A DNA stretch of 64,000 bases from Paramixta manurensis (GTDB lineage: Bacteria > Pseudomonadota > Gammaproteobacteria > Enterobacterales > Enterobacteriaceae), in NCBI RefSeq assembly GCF_013285385.1, contig NZ_CP054212.1, positions 1,240,001 to 1,304,000 on the forward strand, read 5' to 3'. Position 1 is the stretch's first letter. Each line of letters opens with the position of its first letter. The notes below the pieces were generated by a model, which had not been told where the DNA came from, did no database searches, and was given only the letters and a program-made list of their open reading frames with translations. Shown here one piece after another: positions 9,165-17,803 of this stretch. A program made the translations under genes and the position numbers.

Positions 9165-9778
9165 GACATGGCCCCCAACAGATAGACAACGGTGAATACG
9201 CAAATCCAGACCACATCAAGGAAGTGCCAGAACATGCTGAGGCACATGATGCGGGTACGGTTGGTACTGGTCAGGCCGCGGGTGGCAACTTGATACATCA
9301 GCACCAGCATCCAGATCAAACCGGAGGTAACGTGCAGACCGTGGGTACCCACCAGCGTAAAGAAGCCGGAGAGGAAGCCGCTACGATTCGGACCATAACC
9401 TTCCATGATCAGATGATGGAACTCATAGATTTCCATCCCGATAAAGCCGAGCCCAAACAGGAAAGTCAGGATCAACCAGCCGTTAACCGCACCTTTATTA
9501 CCGTGGTTCATGGCGATGACCGCCATACCATAGGTAATTGAGCTAAACAGCAGCAGGGCGGTTTCACCCAGCACGAACGGCAGTTCAAAGATGTCTTTGC
9601 CTGCCGGGCCGCCGGCAGTGCTATTCATCATAACCGCATAGGTCGCAAACAGGGTTGCGAAGATAATGCAGTCGCTCATCAGGTAGATCCAGAAACCAAA
9701 GACCTTATTGGCTCCCGCATCGTGATGCCCATGCTCAGCATGGGCGTCGTGGTGTTTAGTCAGAGTTTCAGTCGACAT
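9161..9778 (-). CDS. cyoC: Cytochrome bo3 ubiquinol oxidase subunit III
   Basis: CyoC is the five-helix subunit III of the heme-copper ubiquinol oxidase in the inner membrane. The 205-residue product has a short histidine-rich N-terminus (HHDAHAEHGHHDAG) and the conserved GFFTLVGTHGLHVTSGL and HFLDVVWICVFTVVYL segments of the COX3 fold. It overlaps cyoB by one base at its start and cyoD by four at its end, so the subunits are translationally coupled. Confidence 0.97.
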   Translation of the reverse strand: MSTETLTKHHDAHAEHGHHDAGANKVFGFWIYLMSDCIIFATLFATYAVMMNSTAGGPAGKDIFELPFVLGETALLLFSSITYGMAVIAMNHGNKGAVNGWLILTFLFGLGFIGMEIYEFHHLIMEGYGPNRSGFLSGFFTLVGTHGLHVTSGLIWMLVLMYQVATRGLTSTNRTRIMCLSMFWHFLDVVWICVFTVVYLLGAMS

Positions 9779-11760
9779 TATTTCAGACCTGCTTTGCTAA
9801 TTTCTTCAAAGTGCTGATTCTCGATTTCCTGTACCTCTTTAACCGGCACATAGTAATCAACGTCTTCGTCAAAGCTTTTACCAATCCAGCTCACGATCAT
9901 GCCCAAGAAGCACACGATCACCAGCCACCAGATATGCCAGATAGCCGCGAAACCAAACACCAGGCTAAAGAAGCCGATCACTACGCCCATGCCGCTGTTT
10001 TTCGGCATATGGATCTCTTCGTAATGCGCCGGTTGCTTATAGGCTTCGCCTTTTTCTTTCATTTCCCAGAACGCATCACGTTCGTGGACTTCAGGAATCA
10101 CGGCAAAGTTATAGAACGGCGGCGGTGAAGAGATTGACCACTCCAGCGTACGGCCACCCCACGGATCACCCGTCAGGTCACGGTTTTGCTCGCGATCGCG
10201 AACGGAAACCCAGAATTGAATCACCTGGCAGAGAACGCCCAGCGCAATCAGTGCCGCACCGCCTGCTGCAACAACCAGCAACGGATGGAACTGTGGATCA
10301 ATATTCTGGCTCAGGCGACGGGTCATCCCCATAAAGCCCAAAGCGTACAGCGGCATAAACGCGGTGAAGAAACCGATGATCCAGAACCAGAACGCGCGGA
10401 TACCCCATTTTTCGTTCAGGGTGAAACCAAATGCTTTCGGGAACCAGTAAGTCACACCGGCAAAACAACCGAATACCACGCCGCCGATGATGACGTTATG
10501 GAAGTGCGCAATCAGGAACAGGCTGTTGTGCAGCACAAAGTCAGCGCCCGGTACCGCCAGCAGAACGCCGGTCATACCACCAACAGAGAACGTGACCAGG
10601 AAGCCTACAGTCCACAACATAGAAGAGTGCATCTCAATGCGACCCTGGTACATGGTGAACAGCCAGTTGAAGATTTTCACGCCGGTTGGGATGGCGATAA
10701 TCATCGTCATAATACCAAAGAAGGCGTTAACGTTGGCGCCCGCACCCATGGTGAAGAAGTGGTGCAACCAAACGATAAAGGACAGGATGGTGATAACCAC
10801 CGTTGCCCACACCAGCGAGGTATAACCAAACAGACGTTTTTTCGAGAAAGTTGCCACCACTTCGGAGAACACGCCAAATACCGGCAGCACCAAAATGTAA
10901 ACTTCCGGGTGACCCCATACCCAAATCAGGTTGACATACATCATCATGTTGCCGCCCATCTCATTGGTAAAGAAATGGAAGCCCAGATAACGGTCAAGAG
11001 TCAGCAGCGCCAGCGTTACGGTCAGAACCGGGAACGAAGCGATAATCAGCACGTTAGTACACAGCGATGCCCAAGTGAACACCGGCATTTTAAACATGGT
11101 CATGCCAGGCGCGCGCATTTTCAGGATAGTAACGAAGAAGTTAATACCCGTTAATGTGGTACCGATACCGGAAATCTGCAAACTCCATATCCAGTAATCG
11201 ACCCCAACGCCCGGACTATATTCCGCCCCCGAAAGCGGCGGGTAGGCCAGCCAGCCAGTTTGTGCGAATTCGCCAACACCCAGAGAGAGGTTAACGAGGA
11301 TCACACCGACGGCGGTGAACCAGAAACTCAGGTTATTCAGGAAAGGGAATGCCACGTCGCGCGCGCCGATCTGTAACGGAACGGCAATGTTCATCAAACC
11401 GATAACGAACGGCATCGCCACGAAGAAGATCATAATCACGCCGTGGGCGGTGAAGATCTGATCGTAGTGATGAGGCGGCAGGAAGCCCGCTTCGCCAGCG
11501 GAAGCCAGAACCTGTTGGCTACGCATCATAATGGCATCGGAAAAACCACGTATTAACATCACAAAGGCGACGATGATATACATGATGCCCAGTTTTTTGT
11601 GGTCAATTGAAGTGAACCATTCTGACCACAGATACTTCCACTTACCGAAGTAAGTTATGCCAGCGACACCCGCCAAGGCAATAAGAATGATGGCAGCAAC
11701 CGTAACCACGATAATGGGTTCATGATATGGCACTGCATCCAGTGTTAGTTTTCCGAACAT
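9778..11760 (-). CDS. cyoB: Cytochrome bo3 ubiquinol oxidase subunit I
   Basis: CyoB is the catalytic subunit: it takes electrons from ubiquinol through heme b to the heme o3-Cu(B) centre, reduces oxygen and pumps protons. The 660-residue product (E. coli 663) shows the Cu(B) and heme histidines in WVWGHPEVYILVLPV, WLHHFFTMGAG and IAHFHNVIIGG, and the low-spin heme ligand in FTAHGVIMIFF. About fifteen membrane helices are apparent. It begins 3 bases after cyoA and is coupled to cyoC. Confidence 0.98.
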   Translation of the reverse strand: MFGKLTLDAVPYHEPIIVVTVAAIILIALAGVAGITYFGKWKYLWSEWFTSIDHKKLGIMYIIVAFVMLIRGFSDAIMMRSQQVLASAGEAGFLPPHHYDQIFTAHGVIMIFFVAMPFVIGLMNIAVPLQIGARDVAFPFLNNLSFWFTAVGVILVNLSLGVGEFAQTGWLAYPPLSGAEYSPGVGVDYWIWSLQISGIGTTLTGINFFVTILKMRAPGMTMFKMPVFTWASLCTNVLIIASFPVLTVTLALLTLDRYLGFHFFTNEMGGNMMMYVNLIWVWGHPEVYILVLPVFGVFSEVVATFSKKRLFGYTSLVWATVVITILSFIVWLHHFFTMGAGANVNAFFGIMTMIIAIPTGVKIFNWLFTMYQGRIEMHSSMLWTVGFLVTFSVGGMTGVLLAVPGADFVLHNSLFLIAHFHNVIIGGVVFGCFAGVTYWFPKAFGFTLNEKWGIRAFWFWIIGFFTAFMPLYALGFMGMTRRLSQNIDPQFHPLLVVAAGGAALIALGVLCQVIQFWVSVRDREQNRDLTGDPWGGRTLEWSISSPPPFYNFAVIPEVHERDAFWEMKEKGEAYKQPAHYEEIHMPKNSGMGVVIGFFSLVFGFAAIWHIWWLVIVCFLGMIVSWIGKSFDEDVDYYVPVKEVQEIENQHFEEISKAGLK

Positions 11761-11763
11761 CGT

Positions 11764-12690
11764 TTATTCCTCGGCTCCCGCGTGAGAGGCTTCACTCATG
11801 TCCATGCCCTCGTGACCAGACATGTCCATCTTCCCGTGGTTGGCCATGAATTTGTCGATAACCTGCTTAAACAATTCAGGATTTGCACTTGAGAAGTACT
11901 CAACCGGGTGATCTTCGCTTGGCGCAGCCAGTTTTTCGAAATCATCCATAGTGGTTAAAGTATTCGGCGCCTGCTTCGCTTTCGCTACCCATTGGTCAAA
12001 TGCAGCTTTGTCCGGCGTGGCGATCGCTTTGAATTTCATTCCGGAGAAACCACGGCCGCTAAAGTTAGCGGAAATACCGTCAAAGGTGCCCGGCTCGTTC
12101 GCGATCAAATGCAGTTGAGTCTGCATCCCCGCCATCGCGTAGATTTGGCTACCTAAAGTAGGAATGAAGAAGGAGTTCATTACGGAGTTAGAGGTGATTT
12201 TGAAGCTCACCGGAGTATTCGCCGGGAATGCGATCTGGTTGACCGTTGCAATTCCCTGTTCCGGATAGATGAACAACCACTTCCAATCCAACGCCACGAC
12301 ATCGATCTCAATCGGCTTCGCATCCGAGGCCAGCGGTTTGCTCGGTTCCAGCGCATGGGTTGATTTCCATGTCAGAATCGCGAGAAACACGATGATTAAG
12401 ATAGGAACAGTCCAGACCACGGCTTCCACTTTATTTGAGTGTGACCAGTTCGGGCTGTATTTCGCATTTGTGTTAGAAGCACGATATTTCCATGCGAACA
12501 CAACTGCCATGAGGACTGCCGGAATAACGACGATCAACATCAGACCAAAGGCCGTCAGTATCAACGAGCGTTGCTCCATCGCAACCTGTCCTTTGGGATT
12601 CAACAACGCACTATCGCAGGCACTTAACAATAAAGTACCCGCAATTAATGACAAAATCCCCAAACTTTTATTGTATTTCCTGAGTCTCAT
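11764..12690 (-). CDS. cyoA: Cytochrome bo3 ubiquinol oxidase subunit II (lipoprotein)
   Basis: CyoA is subunit II of the bo3 oxidase. The 308-residue precursor (E. coli 315) has a lipobox LLLSAC with the lipid-modified cysteine at residue 25, two membrane helices and a periplasmic cupredoxin domain (LDWKWLFIYPEQGIATVNQ). As in other quinol oxidases the Cu(A) cysteine pair is absent. The C-terminus is rich in methionine and histidine (NHGKMDMSGHEGMDMSEASH), which is common in this subunit but of unknown use. First gene of cyoABCDE. Confidence 0.97.
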   Translation of the reverse strand: MRLRKYNKSLGILSLIAGTLLLSACDSALLNPKGQVAMEQRSLILTAFGLMLIVVIPAVLMAVVFAWKYRASNTNAKYSPNWSHSNKVEAVVWTVPILIIVFLAILTWKSTHALEPSKPLASDAKPIEIDVVALDWKWLFIYPEQGIATVNQIAFPANTPVSFKITSNSVMNSFFIPTLGSQIYAMAGMQTQLHLIANEPGTFDGISANFSGRGFSGMKFKAIATPDKAAFDQWVAKAKQAPNTLTTMDDFEKLAAPSEDHPVEYFSSANPELFKQVIDKFMANHGKMDMSGHEGMDMSEASHAGAEE

Positions 12691-12738
12691 TTAACGACCT
12701 CAATGACAAGGGCTCTATTGTCGTTTAAGTGTGGCGGC

Positions 12739-12767
12739 ATTTTACGGGAAGGTTTAAGTAGTGTAAA
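12739..12767 (-). promoter_or_regulatory. Predicted sigma70 promoter of cyoABCDE
   Basis: Read on the minus strand, TTTACA (12767-12762) and TAAAAT (12744-12739) are separated by exactly 17 bases, about 50 bases upstream of the cyoA ATG. In E. coli this operon is controlled by ArcA and Fnr; specific sites were not assigned here. Confidence 0.6.
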
Positions 12768-13118
12768 CCAGCTTAGGGTAGTGTCAGGCCCGTGTTGACA
12801 CCTTTTGCTAAGGGTGTCACAGATGTTACGGGAAATGACAAAACATTAACATTCACAAGAGGTTGGCACTAATATAACAAAAGCGGCGCGTTTTTCGTTA
12901 GTAAAAAATCCAGTAATATAAACAGCGAAAAATAGAACCAAATATTTAACAAATCTGCATCATTTTGGAGATAATAATTAAACAAAAAATAATTACGCAC
13001 CGGTTTTTAATAATTTTAGGCGTAATGGTAGCGCATCCAATTAATTTTTTAAAATAATGGCGGAGGCGCAAATAATAGCGCCCTGTGCAGGCGTGGAAAG
13101 CAGTGGATTAGCTTGTGC
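12768..13118. other. AT-rich intergenic stretch upstream of the cyo promoter
   Basis: About 350 bases with no credible gene between the cyo promoter and the ampG stop. It contains an inverted repeat TGACACC/GGTGTCA at 12796-12819, some 30 bases upstream of the cyo -35 element, and then a very AT-rich segment (12880-13070) that may hold regulator sites. No clear terminator for ampG was identified. Confidence 0.6.
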
Positions 13119-14597
13119 CTATAGTGGGTGCGCTTTACGTAATGCGAAATAGTCCAGCACGGTGCCGAACACAATGCCAGTCACCAGGAAAATCATCCCG
13201 GCCTCAAACAGCCCCGACAGAGCGTGCGGCAGAAGTTGCCAACCGCTTGCGTTCACCCCAAAGATGACTAGCCAGACCGCCAATAACAGGCAACCAGCAC
13301 TGAGCAGACGCAGTGCCCAACGGTAACCGCCTGGCCACAAGGTGCGTGGTAAGAAAGTACCGTTTTCCTGAGTGTAAGAGAGCGTATGTTTACAGGCGGC
13401 GAGCAAAAATAGCCCCGGTAACGCCACCACCACCGAAAATGCATAAAACCCTGGCCAGCCCCATAATTCGACCAGCCAACCTGCGGCGGGGCCAACGTAG
13501 ACGCGCCCAACGGCCGATAACGCGGAAAGTAAGGCAAACTGTGTGGCGGAAAAGGAGCGGTTACACAGCGTCATCAGCAGCGCAACAAACGCCGCGGTGC
13601 CCATTCCACCGCACAAGTTTTCAACGAAAACCGCGCTCGCCATGCTCAACAAATGTTTATCGCTAATAGATAAAAGTAAGTAACCCAGATTGGAGATCGC
13701 CTGCAATACGCCAAACAGCATCAGTGCGCGAAACAGCGTCAGGCGTTGCATTAATACACCGCCGTACAGGGCGCCGATAATTGTTGCCAGCAGCCCCAGC
13801 GTTTTGTTAACCAAGCCGACGTCCCCGGCATTAAAGCCAACGCCGCGAATTAAGAAGGTGGTTGTTAGGCTAGCGGCGAATGCATCGCCAAGTTTGTACA
13901 ACACAATCAATGCGAGGATTATCCAGGCATTATTCCGAGAGAAAAAATCGCGCAGCGGTGCCATTACCGCTTCTTCAAGCGAGTGCGGACGCGCGACAAC
14001 GTCAGTGGGCTCTTGGGCCAAAAGCGTTGCGATTATCCCCGGTACCATCATTAGCGCCATTAGCCAGTAAGTGGCTTGCCAACCGAGATAGCGATCGGCC
14101 AACCACAGCGCAAGACCGCCGGAGACCAGCATCGCCAGGCGATAGCCGAGCACAGTGATAGCGGCGCCGCTGCCGCGCTCTTCGGCCGGAAGCACATCGG
14201 TTTTCCACGCATCAAAGACAATATCTTGCGAAGCAGAACAAAAGGCGACCAGCACCGCCAACGCGGCGAGCAGCGTAAGGTTACGCGCAGGCTCCAACGT
14301 TCCCATCAGCGCGATACCGCCGACTAACAGCAATTGCGAAATCAGCAGCCAGCCACGACGCCGTCCGAGAAAGGGCGGTGTGTACCTGTCCATCATCGGC
14401 GACCAGAGGAATTTGAACACGTAAGCCTGACCGACCAGAGAAAAGAAACCAATGGTTTTGAGATCGACGCCTTCAACCGTCATCCATGCCTGCAAAGTGC
14501 CGGAGGTCAGCGCCAGTGGTAAGCCGGAGGCGAACCCTAATAGTAATAACAGGGCGGCGTTACGTTGAGTGAAAATTCGCAGATAGTGGCTGGACAT
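13119..14597 (-). CDS. ampG: Muropeptide MFS permease AmpG
   Basis: AmpG imports anhydro-muropeptides (GlcNAc-anhMurNAc peptides) from the periplasm for cell-wall recycling and, where ampC/ampR exist, for beta-lactamase induction. The start at 14597 gives MSSHYLRIFTQRNAA and 492 residues (E. coli 491), with TAAGG at SD distance; a longer frame is less likely. Conserved parts include ASGLPLALTSGTLQAWM and FLWSPMMDRYTPPFLGRRRG. Multiple membrane helices. It follows yajG in the same direction, separated by a hairpin. Confidence 0.96.
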   Translation of the reverse strand: MSSHYLRIFTQRNAALLLLLGFASGLPLALTSGTLQAWMTVEGVDLKTIGFFSLVGQAYVFKFLWSPMMDRYTPPFLGRRRGWLLISQLLLVGGIALMGTLEPARNLTLLAALAVLVAFCSASQDIVFDAWKTDVLPAEERGSGAAITVLGYRLAMLVSGGLALWLADRYLGWQATYWLMALMMVPGIIATLLAQEPTDVVARPHSLEEAVMAPLRDFFSRNNAWIILALIVLYKLGDAFAASLTTTFLIRGVGFNAGDVGLVNKTLGLLATIIGALYGGVLMQRLTLFRALMLFGVLQAISNLGYLLLSISDKHLLSMASAVFVENLCGGMGTAAFVALLMTLCNRSFSATQFALLSALSAVGRVYVGPAAGWLVELWGWPGFYAFSVVVALPGLFLLAACKHTLSYTQENGTFLPRTLWPGGYRWALRLLSAGCLLLAVWLVIFGVNASGWQLLPHALSGLFEAGMIFLVTGIVFGTVLDYFALRKAHPL

Positions 14598-14610
14598 ACA
14601 AACCTTACTG

Positions 14611-14638
14611 ATTTGCCCGGCGTCACTGCCGGGCAAAT
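14611..14638 (-). terminator. Hairpin between yajG and ampG
   Basis: An 11-bp perfect stem ATTTGCCCGGC/GCCGGGCAAAT with a 6-base loop lies between the yajG stop and the ampG SD. There is no T tract after it in the minus direction, so it could be a partial terminator or an mRNA-stabilising structure between two genes that form an operon in E. coli. Confidence 0.5.
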
Positions 14639-14649
14639 TGAGGAGGAGA

Positions 14650-15228
14650 TTAGTGCGCGTTTTGCTTGATAAAGCTGCTAATGCTGGTGTCTTGCGCCAT
14701 ATCGGAAATCACATCGCTCAGCGTGGAGTTAACTGCGTTGGTGATTTTCTGATTAGTGGCGTTAAATGCGCCTTCTACGCTATAGGTCTGGCGATAATTC
14801 TTCACCTGCTTATTACCATTTTTCGCCGTGGCGATAATAGAAATATCCGCTTTAGTGGTGATGCTGTAGCGCACGTTACCTTGGGTCACATCGGCATAGA
14901 GATTATTTACGACGATCTGCAGGTCAACCGCGCCGTTTGGCCCGACCATATAACCGCGAGCGGTCATCTGCTTTTCCAATACTTCTTGCAATAAGAAACG
15001 CAGATCGCGCGATGGAGTGAGGGTAACCAATTGGTTATCGCGGTTCACTTTTGCCAATGCCTGATCGGAACGTTGGTCCGCGCCATTGATGCTAACCGTC
15101 ACGCCCATCAAGCTGGGATCTTGTGGCGGCAGTTGAATTTTAGGTTGAACGTCAAGTGTATTGCTGTTGTTTGCACAGCCGGCCAGAATGAAGGCAGCCA
15201 GCAGCGGAAAGAGTATTTTTTTTAGCAT
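14650..15228 (-). CDS. yajG: YajG family outer-membrane-type lipoprotein
   Basis: YajG is a lipoprotein of unknown function. The 192-residue precursor starts MLKKILFPLLAAFILAGC, a classic lipoprotein signal with the acylated cysteine at residue 18 followed by ANN, which does not carry an inner-membrane retention aspartate at position +2. The rest is a soluble domain with LQIVVNNLYADVTQGN. The position directly upstream of ampG is the same as in E. coli, but a functional link is not established. Confidence 0.92.
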   Translation of the reverse strand: MLKKILFPLLAAFILAGCANNSNTLDVQPKIQLPPQDPSLMGVTVSINGADQRSDQALAKVNRDNQLVTLTPSRDLRFLLQEVLEKQMTARGYMVGPNGAVDLQIVVNNLYADVTQGNVRYSITTKADISIIATAKNGNKQVKNYRQTYSVEGAFNATNQKITNAVNSTLSDVISDMAQDTSISSFIKQNAH

Positions 15229-15529
15229 GCTTATTTTCTCGATAGCGTTAGGTATATTGCTGACAAAACTCGCGCCATCATATCATTGCCGTGTCGTGAA
15301 GAAAGCCCCAATGGCGCGGAATTTCATCATCTTGCGCTTTTTTCGGACAGGATGAAGCCGAAACAATGAAGCGAAACGGAACGCCGACGCTGCGGCAGTC
15401 AATCAGGGAATCCTCCAGCCAGGCAGAGGCCGCCGCGTAATTTTTCCTAATTAGGGCGGGGGAAAGGTAAAAAAACGACTATTATTTAACGAGATGGGGC
15501 GCAGCGCTCAGCCGTAGAGGAGTGTAGTT
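15229..15529. other. Divergent intergenic region yajG-bolA
   Basis: About 300 bases between the divergent genes yajG and bolA. It must contain both promoters. The SD of bolA (GAGGAG at 15518-15523) is visible; no promoter could be assigned with confidence, including the growth-phase gearbox promoter known for E. coli bolA. Confidence 0.5.
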
Positions 15530-15844
15530 ATGATTCGCGAACAAATAGAAGAAAAGTTAAGAACGGCGTTTCACCCGGTACTGCTGGAGGTTCACGACGA
15601 AAGTTACCGCCATAATGTACCGGCTGGCTCCGAAAGCCACTTCAAAGTGGTCATCGTTAGCGACAGCTTTACGGATCAGCGTTTCCTGATGCGCCATCGA
15701 GCCATCTACGGCGCGCTGGCTGAAGAGTTGGCGGGTAGCGTTCATGCGTTGGCTTTGCATACCTACACGTTAAAAGAGTGGGAAGGTTTGCAGGATACCG
15801 TGCTGGCGTCGCCAAATTGTCGCGGCGCAGGTACGCTGGCATAA
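15530..15844 (+). CDS. bolA: BolA transcriptional regulator / Fe-S trafficking partner
   Basis: BolA is a small stress protein that affects cell shape and biofilm genes and works with monothiol glutaredoxin in iron-sulfur handling. The 104-residue product has the family core HDESYRHNVPAGSESHFKV and the later VIVSDSF segment with the conserved FTDQRFLMRHRAIY helix. It has a good SD and is monocistronic with its own terminator, upstream of tig as in E. coli. Confidence 0.96.
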   Translation: MIREQIEEKLRTAFHPVLLEVHDESYRHNVPAGSESHFKVVIVSDSFTDQRFLMRHRAIYGALAEELAGSVHALALHTYTLKEWEGLQDTVLASPNCRGAGTLA

Positions 15845-15868
15845 CGCGTTTTATTCAGTTGCTATGTA

Positions 15869-15892
15869 AACGGCCTGCGGGCCGTTTTTTAT
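15869..15892 (+). terminator. Terminator of bolA
   Basis: The stem AACGGCC/GGCCGTT with a TGCG loop is followed directly by a T run (15885-15890), about 25 bases after the bolA stop. Confidence 0.85.
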
Positions 15893-16164
15893 TTCTGGTG
15901 CGGCTGCGGATGAGGGATATTTTTGCGATTTCGGCCAGATTTTCTCACAAAGTGCTGGTTTACGCGCCGTTTGCCTTCTCGACTCGGTACAGTGATGCCG
16001 CTATAATGCGGCGTCTATTTTTCCGGAATGTCTTCGGGACGCTTCTGCTGACAGGGAATACGGTTCTTACAAACAGAGGCCGTCCCGGTTGTTAGATACG
16101 GTGCATGAATACAGTGCATGGTGTCTGAAGTTGACCGAGCACGTGATTTTTTTGAGGTAATAAG
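15893..16164 (+). other. Leader and promoter region of tig
   Basis: This gene-free stretch between the bolA terminator and tig contains a consensus -10 hexamer TATAAT at 16002-16007 with a weak -35 candidate TCGACT 17 bases upstream (15979-15984). That would give tig a leader of roughly 150 bases. The tig SD is GAGG at 16154-16157. No small gene is supported here. Confidence 0.5.
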
Positions 16165-17469
16165 ATGCAAGTTTCAGTAGAAACCACTCAAGGCCTGGGC
16201 CGTCGCATTACGATTACTGTCGCTGCTGACAGCATCGAAAACGCTGTTAAGAAAGAGCTGGTCGACGTGGCTAAAAAAGTCCGTATCGACGGTTTCCGTA
16301 AAGGAAAAGTGCCAATGAACGTTGTTGCACAGCGTTATGGCGCTTCTGTACGCCAGGACGTGCTGGGCGACTTGATGCAGCGTAATTTTGTTGACGCTAT
16401 CATCAAAGAAAAAATTAATCCGGCTGGCGCGCCTAACTATGTGCCGGGCGAATATAAACTTGGCGAAGATTTTACCTATTCCGTTGAGTTTGAAGTTTAT
16501 CCGGAAGTTGAGCTGAAAGGTCTGGATGCCATCGAAGTTGAGAAACCGGTGGTAGAAGTGACGGATGAAGATGTCGACACCATGCTGGAAACCTTGCGTA
16601 AGCAGCAGGCGAACTGGAAAGATAAAGACGGCGCCGTTGCGGCGGAAGATCGCGCGACTATCGACTTTACCGGTTCTGTTGACGGCGAAGAATTTGAAGG
16701 CGGCAAGGCGAGCGATTTCGTGCTGGCATTGGGCCAGGGCCGTATGATTCCGGGCTTTGAAGACGGTATCGTTGGTCATAAGGCAGGCGAAGAGTTCACC
16801 ATTGACGTGAAATTCCCGGAAGATTACCACGCGGAAAACCTGAAAGGGAAAGACGCGAAATTCGCTATCGTGCTGAAAAAAGTTGAAGAGCGCGAATTGC
16901 CGGAGTTTACCGAAGAGTTTATTAAACGTTTCGGCGTGGAAGATGGCACTGTAGCGGGTCTGCGTACTGAAGTACGTAAGAATATGGAACGTGAGCTGAA
17001 AGGCGCGGTGCGTAATCGCGTTAAATCACAGGCGATTGACGGGTTGGTGAATGCCAACGAGATCGAGGTTCCTGCCGCGCTGATCGACGGCGAAATCGAC
17101 GTACTGCGTCGTCAGGCTGCCCAGCGTTTCGGCGGTGATGAGAAGCAAGCGCTGGAACTGCCGCGTGAACTGTTTGAAGAACAAGCTAAACGCCGTGTTG
17201 TCGTTGGTCTGCTGTTGGGCGAAGTGATCCGTACTCACGAGCTGAAAGCGGATGAAGATCGTGTGAAAACGCTGATCGAAGAGATGGCTTCTGCCTATGA
17301 AGATCCGCAGGAAGTGATCGAGTTCTACAGCAAAAATAATGAGCTGATGAACAATATGCGCAACGTGGCTCTGGAAGAGCAGGCGGTTGAAGCCGTGCTG
17401 GAAAAAGCCAAAGTGACCGAAAAGGCCACTAACTTCCAGGAATTGATGAATCAGTCCGCTACGGCGTAA
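16165..17469 (+). CDS. tig: Trigger factor (ribosome-associated chaperone and PPIase)
   Basis: Trigger factor binds ribosomal protein uL23 at the tunnel exit, shields nascent chains and has prolyl isomerase activity. The 434-residue product (E. coli 432) contains the ribosome-binding signature GFRKGKVPMNVV near residue 44, the FKBP-type PPIase domain in the middle (TIDFTGSVDGEEFEGGKA), and the helical chaperone C-terminus. It precedes clpPX and lon, a chaperone/protease cluster conserved across Enterobacterales. Confidence 0.98.
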   Translation: MQVSVETTQGLGRRITITVAADSIENAVKKELVDVAKKVRIDGFRKGKVPMNVVAQRYGASVRQDVLGDLMQRNFVDAIIKEKINPAGAPNYVPGEYKLGEDFTYSVEFEVYPEVELKGLDAIEVEKPVVEVTDEDVDTMLETLRKQQANWKDKDGAVAAEDRATIDFTGSVDGEEFEGGKASDFVLALGQGRMIPGFEDGIVGHKAGEEFTIDVKFPEDYHAENLKGKDAKFAIVLKKVEERELPEFTEEFIKRFGVEDGTVAGLRTEVRKNMERELKGAVRNRVKSQAIDGLVNANEIEVPAALIDGEIDVLRRQAAQRFGGDEKQALELPRELFEEQAKRRVVVGLLLGEVIRTHELKADEDRVKTLIEEMASAYEDPQEVIEFYSKNNELMNNMRNVALEEQAVEAVLEKAKVTEKATNFQELMNQSATA

Positions 17470-17493
17470 TTGACGTTTCTGTCGCGTGACATA

Positions 17494-17526
17494 AGCCCGC
17501 TGCCGTTGAGGTGGCGGGCTTTTTTA
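17494..17526 (+). terminator. Terminator of tig
   Basis: The stem AGCCCGC/GCGGGCT is followed by a TTTTTT run, 25 bases after the tig stop. Confidence 0.85.
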
Positions 17527-17803
17527 TGCCGTGATCGCCGCCACATTTTTAGCCGGTTTTAAGGCTTTTGCCCTTAGTTTGCTGACAATTTTACCGTCAA
17601 TGCTATTTTCTCGGTTAGCGATTGATAAAAACGTTGTTATGCTTGAATCAGCAGGACACTATCCCCAGATAGTTTGATGTAGACTGGCTGATTAACCGTC
17701 CGGATGGCGTCGGAAAGTGGCAGTGTGAAGCGTGGTCTTCCGCTAGCCACTCAAGTAAAATCGGTACAGAGAATTGCCAATGAAATTTATCCAGGAGACG
17801 GTA
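17527..17803 (+). other. Upstream region of clpP
   Basis: About 280 bases between the tig terminator and clpP. It holds a heat-shock promoter candidate (separate entry) and a leader of about 125 bases before the clpP SD (AGGAG at 17792-17796). No additional gene is supported. Confidence 0.5.
17642..17670 (+). promoter_or_regulatory. Predicted sigma32 promoter of clpP-clpX
   Basis: CTTGAAT (17642-17648), a 14-base spacer, then CCCCAGAT (17663-17670) fits the heat-shock consensus CTTGAAA/CCCCATNT. E. coli clpPX is known to be under sigma32 control. Confidence 0.7.

Noticed and set aside
10186..11154. 322-residue open frame opposite to cyoB
   Set aside because: It is antisense to a highly conserved membrane protein gene, very rich in His, Gln and Arg, and has no SD or family features; an artefact of codon use in cyoB.
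16174..16830. 218-residue open frame opposite to tig
   Set aside because: Antisense shadow of trigger factor, rich in Phe and Asn from complementary Glu/Lys codons.
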